The notes under the pieces were generated by a model. That model did no database searches and was not told the DNA's origin. It saw nothing but the letters and a program-made list of their open reading frames with translations. From a virus, in the IMG/VR virus record IMGVR_UViG_3300047471_000898, positions 1 to 59,248 of that record: a stretch of 59,248 bases of DNA. One strand, written 5' to 3'. Positions 48,189 through 58,162 of this stretch are shown here, piece after piece. A program made the translations under genes and the position numbers. Every line of letters begins with the position of its first letter. Position 1 is the first letter of the stretch.

Positions 48189-49717
48189 TGGCCGACCCGA
48201 TCGTCCCGCCGACCAGCGAGATCGTGACGACAGCCATCCAGGCAATCGTCGCCGCGCGTCCGGAGGCGCGTCCCTTCATCGAGGGTGACGGCAATTGGTC
48301 CGCGATCCCGAAGATCATCGAGGCGCACACCGACGTCGCCCTGGCGCGCGTCGTCGACGAGGTGCAGAGCGCGCGGCTCCGCTTCGCGAAGGGCGCGGGC
48401 CTGCGGACGCTCGTATCGAGCGAGTCAAACCTCTCGATCCAGCCAGCGCCCCAGACCGCGCTGGCGACGCTCATTCTCGCGCGCGGCGCCGGCGTATCGG
48501 CCGGGCTGCCGGTCGGAAGCTCCCCCGCGGGCGTCATCAAGGCGGGCCAGACCTTCACGAAGGCGGCCGACCCGAACGCCTTCCCGATTCCCATCGCCGG
48601 CGCGACGTACACGGCGCTTCAGACGGTGTACGTGCCTTCGGGCGCTCAGATCGCCATGGTCCCGTGCGTCGCGGCGACGGCGGGACCCGAGGCGAACGTC
48701 CCGACGTTCTCGAACACGACGGCCACGGTCGCGACGATCACGGGCGGCAGCGTTACGACCGCAGTCGGCGGCGTCCCGGTCTGGGGCTTCGCCAACGACA
48801 TGACCGTCGACAACGGCAACCCGTTCACGGTCGGCGTCGTCTTCAAGATCGCCTCGCTCGGCTACTTCTGGGTCGCCAGCCTGTCCGGCGGAATCCAGAT
48901 ACAGCTATGCGTCCCGAACGTGGCGGCCCCGTCGTTCGCGCTCAACGCCCTACCGGGCACGCCGATCCCGACGAGCTCGACGATCACCTTCGGGAACACG
49001 CAGATCCAGCCGGCGACGCCGCTGTTCGACTCGAACCTGAAGGTCTTCGACTGCGAGGCCGCCGGCGGCTCGACAGGCATCGACGATCCGCGACTCGTGG
49101 CCGCGGCTCGCGCGTACGCTCGAGGGCAGTACGGCCCGACGGACGCGGCCCTTGTGTCGGGCGCCCTGCAGCAGCAGAGCGTCGGGCACTTCGCCTTTTT
49201 CAGGGCGAACGCGCTCACCCCGTACGCGCAGGGGTACGTAGCCGATCCGTCGTGGGCGTCCTCGGGTCTCGGGCTGGGCTCCGGAACGTCGTGGACCGAC
49301 AGCATCGCCGGTGCCATCGCCCAGAGCTCCCTCGGCTTCGGGGCGCGCGTCCGATGGGGTCAGGTCGTAAACCGACTCACGTCCGTGAGCGCGACGATCC
49401 ACCTCAAGAGCACGGCCGCGCTGGCGTCGACGTCGGCGATCGACGCCAACGTTCGCGCGGCGATCCGCAGCTACTTCGATGACAGGGTCGACTGGTACCT
49501 CTTCCGCCTGAAGGGGCTCGGGGCCGCCATCACCAATGCGGACCCGAACATTCAGCAGGCGGTCGCCATCGCGGTGAGCGACGCGGTCACCGGCGCGGCG
49601 ATCGCGGAACCTGCGGTGCCCGGACAATCGACCTGGTCGCCGAGTCTGACGCACTACTACATCGGCACCGACACCGACGACAACACGGTGACCCTGACCT
49701 ACTTGCCGCCGATCTGA
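48188..49717 (+). CDS. Baseplate J-like protein 1 (509 aa)
   Basis: ATG 48188 overlaps the chaperone extension stop by one base. Blocks typical of baseplate J wedge proteins: DRARVVDEVQSARL-like helix, the IKAGQTFTKAADPNAFPIPIAGATYTALQTVYVPSGAQIAMVPC beta hairpin region, and the C-terminal SATIHLKSTAALASTSAIDANVRAAIRSYFDDR. An extra ~80-residue insert (~195-280) contains FKIASLGYFWVASLSGGIQIQLC. Being located before the tape measure is unusual; a second J-like gene sits in the normal place. Confidence 0.6.
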   Translation: MADPIVPPTSEIVTTAIQAIVAARPEARPFIEGDGNWSAIPKIIEAHTDVALARVVDEVQSARLRFAKGAGLRTLVSSESNLSIQPAPQTALATLILARGAGVSAGLPVGSSPAGVIKAGQTFTKAADPNAFPIPIAGATYTALQTVYVPSGAQIAMVPCVAATAGPEANVPTFSNTTATVATITGGSVTTAVGGVPVWGFANDMTVDNGNPFTVGVVFKIASLGYFWVASLSGGIQIQLCVPNVAAPSFALNALPGTPIPTSSTITFGNTQIQPATPLFDSNLKVFDCEAAGGSTGIDDPRLVAAARAYARGQYGPTDAALVSGALQQQSVGHFAFFRANALTPYAQGYVADPSWASSGLGLGSGTSWTDSIAGAIAQSSLGFGARVRWGQVVNRLTSVSATIHLKSTAALASTSAIDANVRAAIRSYFDDRVDWYLFRLKGLGAAITNADPNIQQAVAIAVSDAVTGAAIAEPAVPGQSTWSPSLTHYYIGTDTDDNTVTLTYLPPI

Positions 49718-49727
49718 GCGAGGTCCC

Positions 49728-51518
49728 GTGGAAGGTTCGACTTACAACGTCGTGCTGCGCCTCAGCACGCAGGGGTCGCTCTCGGGCGGCCTCGACGTGG
49801 TCGGCGTCCGCGCGGCCGAGGCCTCGAAGGCGGTCGACCACGTGCGCGAGTCGACGTCGCACGCGCGCGACGCTGTGATTGACCTGGGCTCTCGCGCGGG
49901 CGAGACGCTGTCGCGGATGGCCGACCGCGCGATCGACGTCGGCCTCGAGCTCGCGAAGTGGGGCGGCGCGGCCGTCGCCGGCGTGGCGACCTACGGCGTC
50001 GCGCACCTGAACAACGAGCTCGAACAGACCCAGATCTCCATCGCGGCGATCGGTCAGGCGCAGGGATACGTCAGCACCTTCGAACGCGGCATGGGCCTCG
50101 CGGCCGACCAGGTCTCGAAGATGAAGCAGGACGTCAAGTCGCTCCCGGGCGACCTCGGCCAGCTCTCCGACATCATGAAGACGATCGCGACGCCCGCCGC
50201 GCAGGCGCACGCGTCGATGGATCAGATTCGGCAGCTCGCCGGGAAGACGATGCTGACGTCCGCCATCCTGGGCGTGCCTCAGGAAGTTGCATCACGCGAG
50301 ATGGCGCAGCTCCTCGCGGGTCGCGCGGGCAGTCACAACATCCTGGGCAGCCGCCTCGGGCTCATCGGCGAAGACGCGAAGGCCTTCAACGCCTCTGGCC
50401 CCGAAGCGAGGCTCGCGCGCATCACGACCGAACTCGGGAAGTACCAGGGCGCGACGGACCGTTTCTCGCAGTCGTTCGTGGCCAACTGGACGACGCTCAA
50501 GGACAACGTCAAGTACGGCCTCATCTCCGAATCGACCGCGCCGCTATTCGAGCGGGTGAAGCAGTCGCTCGCCGAGATCAACGACTACTTCGACACGCAC
50601 AAGGCCAAGATCCACGACGTCACGGTGCTCGTCGGGCAGAAGCTCGTCGGCGGCTGGAATGAGGTCGAGGCAGTCTTCAAGCGGGTAGCCCCCATCGTTG
50701 GTCAGCTCGCGGACCATGTGCTTCGGATGTCCGGCAAGGACGTCACCGAGGGTCTCAAGCATGCGGCGGAGACCGCGCTTGCGATGAAGGTCGCGGGCGC
50801 CGGCATATCGGCAGGCTTCAGTATTGCGGGCTCGATGGGGGGCGGCGGGCTCCTGGCCGGCGGCCTCGGAGGAGAGGCAATCGCCGGAGCCGCTGGCGCC
50901 CTCGCTACCGCTGCAGCCGTTGCTGCGCCCTTCGTCCTAATGGCTGGCAGCGCGCTCGACGTCCTGACCAACAAGACGTCGATCTACCATGACCGTGCCG
51001 TCACGATGGCCGAGGACCTCGCGACGACGGCGACGCAGACCCTAACCGAAGTCGCCCAAGCGACGGAACCGGCCCGGTCCTCCCTGCGGGCATTCGCTGA
51101 CTACCTCGGCGCGGAGTTCATCGAGGGGCTCGATTACGACCTGCACGCGCTCAAGTCGATGGGCGAGGGTATCGCCGGGTTCTTCAGGAGCCTACCAAGA
51201 CCTGGGCAGAGCTTCGATGCCGCGAATGCGTGGGATAAATTCGACAGATCCGTCGACACGATGGGGCCCGTCAAGGAGCACGACATCGAGACGGTGTGGT
51301 CGCGCTTCGCGGGTATCGGCGCCGAGCAGAAGGACGGCGCCAAGGGCCCCGTGAAGGTCCCGCCCGTCCACGTGAACATCGGCCAGATCTCGATCAACGT
51401 GCAGAGCAATCAGGACCCGGGCCGCATCGCGCGCATGGTCCACACCGAATTCAAGCGGCAGGCGCTCTACCCGACGATGTCGCCGCACGTGCCCGACTAT
51501 GGGCGTGGTGGTGGCTGA
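49728..51518 (+). CDS. Tail tape measure protein (596 aa)
   Basis: GTG 49728. Sets tail length. Long Ala-rich helical chain with heptads, a hydrophobic central region (~355-410, GAGISAGFSIAGSMGGGGLLAGG and LGGEAIAGAAGALATAAAVAAPFVLMAG) that may cross the host membrane, and a C-terminal helical end. At 596 aa it predicts a fairly short tail. It follows the chaperones and a J-like gene. Confidence 0.75.
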   Translation: MEGSTYNVVLRLSTQGSLSGGLDVVGVRAAEASKAVDHVRESTSHARDAVIDLGSRAGETLSRMADRAIDVGLELAKWGGAAVAGVATYGVAHLNNELEQTQISIAAIGQAQGYVSTFERGMGLAADQVSKMKQDVKSLPGDLGQLSDIMKTIATPAAQAHASMDQIRQLAGKTMLTSAILGVPQEVASREMAQLLAGRAGSHNILGSRLGLIGEDAKAFNASGPEARLARITTELGKYQGATDRFSQSFVANWTTLKDNVKYGLISESTAPLFERVKQSLAEINDYFDTHKAKIHDVTVLVGQKLVGGWNEVEAVFKRVAPIVGQLADHVLRMSGKDVTEGLKHAAETALAMKVAGAGISAGFSIAGSMGGGGLLAGGLGGEAIAGAAGALATAAAVAAPFVLMAGSALDVLTNKTSIYHDRAVTMAEDLATTATQTLTEVAQATEPARSSLRAFADYLGAEFIEGLDYDLHALKSMGEGIAGFFRSLPRPGQSFDAANAWDKFDRSVDTMGPVKEHDIETVWSRFAGIGAEQKDGAKGPVKVPPVHVNIGQISINVQSNQDPGRIARMVHTEFKRQALYPTMSPHVPDYGRGGG

Positions 51519-52672
51519 TGGCCTGGACGTTCACGCAGGAGGGGCCCGCCCCGAAGGTACTGACGCTCACCGGATGGGCCCAGCCGTTCGGCCGCCCTCG
51601 TAACGGTGCGGTGGTCGACATCGGGCGCGAGGTTCTTCGAACGGTGACGCGGCTGCCTGGCAACGTCGATCCCATCGTGAACGCCTTCACGGGCAAGTCG
51701 AACGACTGGCAGATGCACGGGCGCTGGATGGATCGCGTGATGGGCGCGGGACCTGGCGCAGCGATGCGCATGGCGCAGCAGTGGAAGCAGTTTGTCGAAG
51801 ACAAGCGGATCGTGCTCGCGTCGTGGGACAACCTCATCGCTTACCGGATCTTCATCCACAAGTTTTCGGCCGGCGTCGAGGGCAACAACACGAGCTCAGC
51901 TTCGGGCGCCGACAAGCTCGGCTTCGTCAAGATCCCCGGCACGTACAACGAGATCGCCTGGCAGCTCGAGGCCGACGTCATCACCGACCTTTCGATGTCG
52001 GCGCCGTCGCTGATCCCGCCGGTTCAGACGCCCTCAGTGCAGGCCGCGGCGATGGCGGGGCTCATCCCGGCCGCGGTGAAGCCGTGGACCGACCCGCTCG
52101 GGCCGCTGGCCTGGGCGCTCGCGCTCTTTCCGACGCTCGCGCAAGCGCTCAGCGTCATCGAGCACGAGCTGATGGTGCCGTTCAACCTCGTGTATCAGAT
52201 CGCTTCGCAGATCAGCGACTTCGAGTCGGCTCTGCAAGCCGACCTGATGGGGATGGCATCTGGCGTCGGCCAGGTGCAGACGGCCGTGTACAACCTGCGG
52301 CAGACGACCGACCAGTTCTCGGTAGCGGTGGCCTCGATGCAGGCGCAGTACGCAGACCAGCCGGCCTTTGGGCTGCAGCCCATCTTTAGCGCCGGCGACG
52401 TGATCAACTTCCAGGCGTCGAAGGTCCAGAGCGACCGAGCCAGCGCCGCCCTGCTCGCGGTGATGGCCTACCTGCAGTCGCAAGTGCGGTTCTATCTCCG
52501 GGGCGCGACCCGCACCGCGTATACCGCGGTCGCCGGGGACACGTGGGAGACCATCGCGCTCGCAACGCTCGGGGCGATCGACGCTGCACAAGCCATTCGG
52601 GACGCGAACGGTGTGACCTTCGGGCAGCAGCCGGTCGGCGGGAAGAACTACCAGATCCCCGCTGGGGGATGA
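51518..52672 (+). CDS. Baseplate-proximal protein with C-terminal LysM (384 aa)
   Basis: ATG 51518 overlaps the tape-measure stop by one base; a longer upstream frame is a shadow. Beta-rich start (WTFTQEGPAPKVLTLTGWAQPFGRP) and helical middle resemble Mu gpN/DNA-circularisation type tail proteins. The last ~55 residues (YTAVAGDTWETIALATLG, IRDANG, YQIPAGG) are a LysM, a peptidoglycan-binding domain that could hold the tail tip to the wall. Role is inferred. Confidence 0.65.
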   Translation: MAWTFTQEGPAPKVLTLTGWAQPFGRPRNGAVVDIGREVLRTVTRLPGNVDPIVNAFTGKSNDWQMHGRWMDRVMGAGPGAAMRMAQQWKQFVEDKRIVLASWDNLIAYRIFIHKFSAGVEGNNTSSASGADKLGFVKIPGTYNEIAWQLEADVITDLSMSAPSLIPPVQTPSVQAAAMAGLIPAAVKPWTDPLGPLAWALALFPTLAQALSVIEHELMVPFNLVYQIASQISDFESALQADLMGMASGVGQVQTAVYNLRQTTDQFSVAVASMQAQYADQPAFGLQPIFSAGDVINFQASKVQSDRASAALLAVMAYLQSQVRFYLRGATRTAYTAVAGDTWETIALATLGAIDAAQAIRDANGVTFGQQPVGGKNYQIPAGG

Positions 52673-52675
52673 GCC

Positions 52676-54226
52676 ATGCCCGCGCAGAACCCCCGCGTCG
52701 CGGTCGAGCTGAAGGTGCCCAACGTGGGCACGCCCGGTGAGCGGGAAGCAGAGGAGCTCGTCGACAACGTCACGACGCTGAGCGTCCGGGCCTACAAGGT
52801 TCGGATCGAATACAACAATCACAACGCGGCCGACGAGTGCTCGATCGAGTGCTCCATCGATGACGCCGGCATCGACCCGCGCTTCCTGCGCAACGCCGAG
52901 GTGTACGTCTACCTCGACGACATCGGTACCTCCCCGTTCGACATCGTGCCGACGGTGGGGCGCGGCGACCTTCGCACCGGCAACCTACGTTTCCTCGGCA
53001 TCGTCACCGCCGTCGAGCGCATGCTCAGCGAGCAGTCGAAGCACGTCGTCATCCGCGCGCAGGACTACACGTGCCTTTTCCTGCAGCACAAGAGCGGGTT
53101 TTCTCCGAAGCACCTGCCAAGCTACTCCGACACGCTCGCGTCAGCGTGGGCCAAGATCTGCGACGGCACGGGTTACCTGACGTTCGACACGCTGCCGCCG
53201 AGCATCGTCAGCACCGTTTCGGAGCTACGCAACCGGATCGTCTTCGAGCCCCCGACGCTCGCGGTCCTCACGCTCGGGTCGGCGGTGTCCCCTCGAGCGT
53301 CGCTCTCGAGCGCCAAGGTCCAGATCCCGCATACCGAGGGATGCGACGCGTGGGCCGTGTGGCAGCACATCGTCGGCGCGCTCGGGCTGATTACGTTCAT
53401 CCGCGGCTCGCAGTGCGTCGTGACGACGGCGACCGACTTCTACTCTGGCGACGACCCTCCCCGGATGATCTGGGGCCTGAACATCGCCGAGATCCACGAG
53501 ACGCGAGACCAGCACGCGGTCAGCGCCAAGAACATTTGCATCTACAGTTTCAACCCGTTCACGGGCACGCACCTCGAGTCGTTCTACCCGCCGAAAGGCG
53601 ACATCACGCCGAAGGGGCGCGGGAAGAAGAAGATCGGCGCGTCGGCGCTCGGGCCCGGCATCACGCTGCGCGCGCAGGACTACGAAGTTTTCCAATGCCC
53701 GATGGCGATCAGCGACCAGGCGGCCCTGGACAAGTACGCAGAGCGCGTGTGGCAGGAGCACGGGCGCCAAGAGCTGAAGGGCACCCTCAAGACTCCCGTC
53801 GCCGCGGCGTGGACGAACGACGACTTCGCGATCGGCGTCACGACGGGCAACGTCAGCGCGCTGCCGGCGCTGCCGCCGAGCTTCTCGCTACTCGGGCTGC
53901 AGGCGGGCGACCGCATCCGCATCGAGATCGATCAGGCCGCGTTCACCCTCGTGCAGGCGATGCCGAGCCTGCAGGGACGGATCGGCGCCCTCATCCAGCG
54001 CGGCTACAGCCCGACGATGGCGCAGTTCATCTGCAAGAACCTGAGCGCGATCCAGTCGGTCTCACCTGAGTACCAGGTGCACTCGTCGACGATCGACTTC
54101 GAGGTCTCGAGCGACGGTGGCAAGTTTGAGGTCACGATCGACTACCTGAACCGCGTGTACGTGAGCGGCAGCGCGAAGCCCGGCGATGGCGTCCGCATTC
54201 CGGCGATCGAGGGGGTGCCGCTTTGA
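52676..54226 (+). CDS. Baseplate hub protein, gp27/gpD-like (516 aa)
   Basis: ATG 52676. N-terminal beta-barrel domain (AYKVRIEYNNHNAADECSIECSIDD, then VYVYLDD), insertion domain, and a long C-terminal part with IRIEIDQAAFTLVQAMPSLQGRIG and FEVTIDYLNRVYVSG. Located between the LysM protein and spike, where the gp27-like hub is found. It would connect tube and spike. Confidence 0.65.
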   Translation: MPAQNPRVAVELKVPNVGTPGEREAEELVDNVTTLSVRAYKVRIEYNNHNAADECSIECSIDDAGIDPRFLRNAEVYVYLDDIGTSPFDIVPTVGRGDLRTGNLRFLGIVTAVERMLSEQSKHVVIRAQDYTCLFLQHKSGFSPKHLPSYSDTLASAWAKICDGTGYLTFDTLPPSIVSTVSELRNRIVFEPPTLAVLTLGSAVSPRASLSSAKVQIPHTEGCDAWAVWQHIVGALGLITFIRGSQCVVTTATDFYSGDDPPRMIWGLNIAEIHETRDQHAVSAKNICIYSFNPFTGTHLESFYPPKGDITPKGRGKKKIGASALGPGITLRAQDYEVFQCPMAISDQAALDKYAERVWQEHGRQELKGTLKTPVAAAWTNDDFAIGVTTGNVSALPALPPSFSLLGLQAGDRIRIEIDQAAFTLVQAMPSLQGRIGALIQRGYSPTMAQFICKNLSAIQSVSPEYQVHSSTIDFEVSSDGGKFEVTIDYLNRVYVSGSAKPGDGVRIPAIEGVPL

Positions 54227-54861
54227 AGGGCGGCCGGCTCGGCGGCGCGATGCCGTTCGTCGGCTGGGGAACGGCTGGCCGCGACGTCGATACGCCGCTC
54301 AACTACTACACGCTCGGAGACGGTTCCCCGACGGACACCGGCATCACGACGGTGCACGTCCAGCTCTTCGACGGGCGCGACCCCACGGTCCCCCTCGAGG
54401 CGGCTACGGGGCAAGGCCGGTACGTCATGTGCCAGCTCGCCCAGGGCATCGTGACGCTACCCCCCTTCGGGGCACGCGTTCTCGTCGTGTCGCCGTCGAG
54501 CCACGGCACGGCGCCTGGAAACAGCGTCATCGTCTACGTGGTCGATCCGTCGGCGCCGGCGCTGCAGCCGGGCGAGACGTGCTTCATCCCGACCATCGGC
54601 GGCACGCGAGGCATCGCGCGCAAGGATGGGACCGTGGAACTCGGCGCCATCCTGCCGCAGTTTCATGCGGCCGTGTCGGAGCTCGTCGATCAGGCTGTGA
54701 CAACGATCGTCGAGGCCTTCAACACCCATACCCACGTTGTCGCGGGCGCGTGCCCACCGGGCGGGGGCGCTCTCACGGGAGGCACCGCCGCGCCGCCGAC
54801 GCCAGGGATCACGCCGGCCCCAGGAAGCACCGCCAGCAAGATCTTGAAGCTCTCAGGCTGA
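54223..54861 (+). CDS. Baseplate spike protein, gpV/gp45-like (212 aa)
   Basis: TTG 54223 overlaps the hub stop by four bases. An OB-fold part (LGDGSPTDTGITTVHVQLFDG, QLAQGIVTLPPFGARVLVVSPSS) is followed by a beta-helix-type region with the metal-binding HTHVV sequence (NTHTHVVAG), typical of spike tips. A Gly/Pro linker ends in SKILKLSG. This is the membrane-piercing spike. Confidence 0.75.
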   Translation: MKGGRLGGAMPFVGWGTAGRDVDTPLNYYTLGDGSPTDTGITTVHVQLFDGRDPTVPLEAATGQGRYVMCQLAQGIVTLPPFGARVLVVSPSSHGTAPGNSVIVYVVDPSAPALQPGETCFIPTIGGTRGIARKDGTVELGAILPQFHAAVSELVDQAVTTIVEAFNTHTHVVAGACPPGGGALTGGTAAPPTPGITPAPGSTASKILKLSG

Positions 54862-54876
54862 CGCGAGGGAAGCCCC

Positions 54877-55635
54877 ATGACCAACGCACTCACCACGATT
54901 CTTTTCAACGGGTCGCGGCGGGTGCGCGTCCTCTGCACGGCAGCTCTTGGCGCGGGCGCGTTCACCAGCCTCGCGTACTACGCGATCACGAACCTCGACG
55001 GCCTCGGCGCATCGCCGAACGTGAACGCCGTCTTCGCGGTGTCGACCGACGCGACCGCCTTCGAGCTCTCACTCGACTCGGACCTGGTCGCCGGTGCGAT
55101 GTACCAGGTCACGGTCACCGCCCTGCCCTTCGTGTCGGGCGGCCCGCTGACGGCGAGCCTCTCGTCACTGGTCGCACCACGGCCGAACACGCCGGACCCG
55201 CAGGACGAGCCCGCGACCGGGGACCTCGCGCTCTACTACTACGGGCGAGACCTGCTTCAGGCCGACAGCGGCGACTTTGCCCAGGCGCCGACCGGCGACC
55301 TCGCCACGATCGCGGGCCGGCCAAACTGGACCGGGGCGCTCCTGCGGCGCGCGCTGAGCGATGGCATCCCGTGGGATGGCGCCTACGGCGCGAAGCCTGA
55401 CGACTACGTGAACGCGCCGCCGACGATGCAGCTACCGCTAAGCGCACGGCTCGTGCAGCAATGCCGCGCCGACGACCGCACCCTCTCGGCCCAGGTGCAT
55501 CTCGTGGCCAACCAGGGCCAGACCGTCTCGAACCCGAGCGGCGCGACGGGCGGCTACTCGTTCCAGATGGTCGCCCAGGGCCGCGACGGTCTCGACCGCG
55601 CGACGATCCCCGTCCCCGCCCCGGCCTCGGCGTAA
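54877..55635 (+). CDS. Baseplate wedge gp25/W-like with N-terminal Ig-like domain (252 aa)
   Basis: ATG 54877 after GAGGGAAGCCCC. Residues ~1-110 form an Ig-like beta domain (FAVSTDATAFELSLDSDL, YQVTVTALPFVSGG). Residues ~130-230 have the gp25/W layout: DLALYYYGRDLLQADSGDFAQAPTGDLATIAGRPNWTGALLRRALSDGIPWDGAYG, then LSARLVQQCRADDRTLSAQVHL. It gives the sheath-initiating wedge. The N-terminal fusion is an addition to the short family core. Confidence 0.7.
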   Translation: MTNALTTILFNGSRRVRVLCTAALGAGAFTSLAYYAITNLDGLGASPNVNAVFAVSTDATAFELSLDSDLVAGAMYQVTVTALPFVSGGPLTASLSSLVAPRPNTPDPQDEPATGDLALYYYGRDLLQADSGDFAQAPTGDLATIAGRPNWTGALLRRALSDGIPWDGAYGAKPDDYVNAPPTMQLPLSARLVQQCRADDRTLSAQVHLVANQGQTVSNPSGATGGYSFQMVAQGRDGLDRATIPVPAPASA

Positions 55636-55639
55636 GCAC

Positions 55640-56830
55640 ATGCCCAGCCCGCAGCCGCTACCCACCGTCCGCGACTTCATCACGGCCGGCAAGCAAGCCA
55701 TCACGGGGCAGCTCGACGACTACGGCGACGTTCGGTCCGGGTCGATGTACGACCACCTGAACGGGCCGTATGCGACGCTGATGGCGCGCGAGGCCGCCGC
55801 GGACCGCGACAAGTTCCGCGCCATCTACATCTCGTCCGCGCAGGGCAAGACGCTCTCGGCCGTGGTGTCCGGGCGGCTCGGGGTCGACAGGATCGCCGGC
55901 ACCTACGGCCTCGGCTCGCTGCTCGTGCAGCGTGCGAGCTCGGCCGGTGGCGCTGGGAAGTTCTGGACGGGCACGCGAATCCAGGTGCCCGGGAGCCCGC
56001 CGGGCATCTACGAGGTCGCGCAGGACACGACCGAGGCTGCATCCTCGCTGTCGGCCACGGTGCCGATCCAGGCGACTGCGACGGGACCAGGGAGCGCCGT
56101 ACAGGGTGCCACGGGCGGCGCCTTCCTCGACCCGATCTGGGATGCGACGTGGTCGCCGGTCTCGCTCTCGTGCGCCGCGGGCACCGACTTCGAGAAGGCG
56201 ACCGACTACGTCGCGCGCGCGCGCACGTCCCTGCTGGCGAACCGAAACGGATACCTCGCGAAGCTGCAGACCGCCTGCGCGTCGATCGGCGCGGTCAACG
56301 CCATCGCGTTCGACTCGAGCACCGGGTTTGCCGCGGACGACGTGACCGACGACTACGGCCTAAACGCCATCTACGTCGGCGATGCGAACTTCGGCGCGAC
56401 GTCGGCGCTCGTGGACGCCGCCGCGGTCGCGCTCGAGTCGTGCCGGACGCTGGGCGCCGAGCTCTGGGTCGGCGGCATCACGCAGTCGGTGCAGAGCGTC
56501 GTCGGAACGGTCTACCTCACCGACTCGCCCGGCAACCTTCCGAGCGTCGTGATCGCGCGTGCATGCATGCAAGCCGTGCTCGCGTCGTTCCCGGCGTACG
56601 CGGTGAAGGTCAAGGCCCTCGAGGCGCGGGTCGCGGCCGCTTCCCCGTACATCCAACAGGTCACGATCACGACGCCAGGCGCCGACACCTCGGTCCCGAC
56701 GATCAAGTTCTCCGACGAGGGCGGCAAGTTCCCGAACCCGCAATTCATTAGCGAGACGTGGCCCTCGACGCTGACGGTCTACACGACCAGCGCCCAACGA
56801 GTGAGCCTCACGCTCACCGGCCCGAGCTAA
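55640..56830 (+). CDS. Baseplate J-like protein 2 (396 aa)
   Basis: ATG 55640 is four bases after the gp25-like stop. J-like order: DRDKFRAIYISSAQGKTLSAVVSGRLG, the GTRIQVPGSPPGIYEVAQDTTEAASSLSATVPIQATATGPGSAVQG hairpin region, TDYVARARTSLLANRNGYLAKLQTACASIGAVNA, and a C-terminal YIQQVTITTPGADTS strand. It sits in the standard position after gp25. With the protein at 48188 the phage has two J-like proteins. Confidence 0.7.
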   Translation: MPSPQPLPTVRDFITAGKQAITGQLDDYGDVRSGSMYDHLNGPYATLMAREAAADRDKFRAIYISSAQGKTLSAVVSGRLGVDRIAGTYGLGSLLVQRASSAGGAGKFWTGTRIQVPGSPPGIYEVAQDTTEAASSLSATVPIQATATGPGSAVQGATGGAFLDPIWDATWSPVSLSCAAGTDFEKATDYVARARTSLLANRNGYLAKLQTACASIGAVNAIAFDSSTGFAADDVTDDYGLNAIYVGDANFGATSALVDAAAVALESCRTLGAELWVGGITQSVQSVVGTVYLTDSPGNLPSVVIARACMQAVLASFPAYAVKVKALEARVAAASPYIQQVTITTPGADTSVPTIKFSDEGGKFPNPQFISETWPSTLTVYTTSAQRVSLTLTGPS

Positions 56831-56836
56831 GGCCCG

Positions 56837-58156
56837 ATGCCCAAGCTGCCCATCACGCTGCCGTGTCGCCTCGACTCCGGGGCTCTCCCCGTCAGCGACA
56901 CCGACGACGTGCTGGCCGCATGGAGCGGGGACATCGCCGGGCTATCGACGGCCAAGCTCCGCGACGCCATCGTCGCGGGCCAGCTCGCGGCGCTGAAGGC
57001 GTACCAGCAGGCGTCAGGCTACGCGGCCGCGCAGTCGGACCCGCTGCGAGCGACGGGCGAGTACCTCGACGAGATCGGCGCGTTCGAACGCGACATCAAG
57101 CGCGGCGCGGGCGAGGCTGACGCAACGTACCGAGCTCGGGTCAACGCCCAGCCGACCCTGGTGTCCCCCGAGGACGTGCTAGCAGCCGCAAACGCGGCGC
57201 TCGCGCCTTACACCGACGTGCAGTGCCGGTACGCAGAGCGGTGCGACGGCATCTTCCCAGGCTCGCCGGACGTTGAAACGGTGTACGGGGGAACGAGCTA
57301 CCAGCGGAGCACCGCGTTCACTACGTTCAGCTCGCACGCTTACGGAGACTACCGCTCCGCCGCCCTGGTCACCGGGTCAGGTCGGAACATTGACGACGGC
57401 GGCGCCAACTCGACGCCGAACTACCCCGACCGACGCTACGGCCTGATCACGAGTCGCCGCCCCGCAGGCACGACGGCACTCGGCGTTGGGCTCGGGCCCT
57501 CGTCTTGGCCCGTCGAAGTCGTTCCCACCATCGGGCTTACGCCGCTCTCGGGCACCGTCAGCGGGCTGCTCGGCCCGAGGCTGCCGATCCTGCTTGGCAG
57601 CGGCACCTCGTTCCTACAGCTGCAGCGCGGCCCGCAGCAGGGCGTCGACGGCACCAACGGGACGCTGCTGGCCATATCGGACGGCGTCGGCTTCGTCATC
57701 ATCTACGTCACGCAGGTTCTCACCGACACGCAGCTGAAGTTTGCGCTCTGGAACCCCGACGACCCGTTCGGCATCGGCTTCGCCGTGTGGACCGGCGAGC
57801 TCCCGATCACCTTCGTGGGTGCGCCGATCTACCCGGTGACGCTCTCGACCCAGGCGATCAGCGACGAGTACGGCCGTTATTTTCACCTGCGCGTGCCCGA
57901 CATCTCGGCGATCGACAGCACGGTGAATGCGGCCTACCAGCTCGGGGACCCGCTGCCTCCGGAGACGCCCGCGGGCGGGGGCGGATGCTTCCCTGGCATC
58001 CCTGCCGATGGGGTGAGCGCTCAGAACGGCGTCTTCCCATTCGGGATCACGAAGACATCCGATGGCGTCTACGAGGCGCTGATCGACAGCGTCGAGGCTG
58101 TACGCGGCCAGAGCACCCGCTGGTCGATGCTGTCGGATCCAACCTTGGCGCAATGA
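56837..58156 (+). CDS. Baseplate-fibre connecting protein candidate (439 aa)
   Basis: ATG 56837 after GGCCCG. A helical N-terminal part (LDEIGAFERDIKRGAGEADATYRARVNAQPTLVSPEDVLAAANAALAPY) resembles DUF2313/gp48-type connectors next to J, though the long C-terminal beta part (~140-400) is different. A Gly-rich loop with GGGGCFPG lies near 370. It probably links the wedge to the fibre gene that starts at 58163. Confidence 0.6.
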   Translation: MPKLPITLPCRLDSGALPVSDTDDVLAAWSGDIAGLSTAKLRDAIVAGQLAALKAYQQASGYAAAQSDPLRATGEYLDEIGAFERDIKRGAGEADATYRARVNAQPTLVSPEDVLAAANAALAPYTDVQCRYAERCDGIFPGSPDVETVYGGTSYQRSTAFTTFSSHAYGDYRSAALVTGSGRNIDDGGANSTPNYPDRRYGLITSRRPAGTTALGVGLGPSSWPVEVVPTIGLTPLSGTVSGLLGPRLPILLGSGTSFLQLQRGPQQGVDGTNGTLLAISDGVGFVIIYVTQVLTDTQLKFALWNPDDPFGIGFAVWTGELPITFVGAPIYPVTLSTQAISDEYGRYFHLRVPDISAIDSTVNAAYQLGDPLPPETPAGGGGCFPGIPADGVSAQNGVFPFGITKTSDGVYEALIDSVEAVRGQSTRWSMLSDPTLAQ

Positions 58157-58162
58157 GGACAC

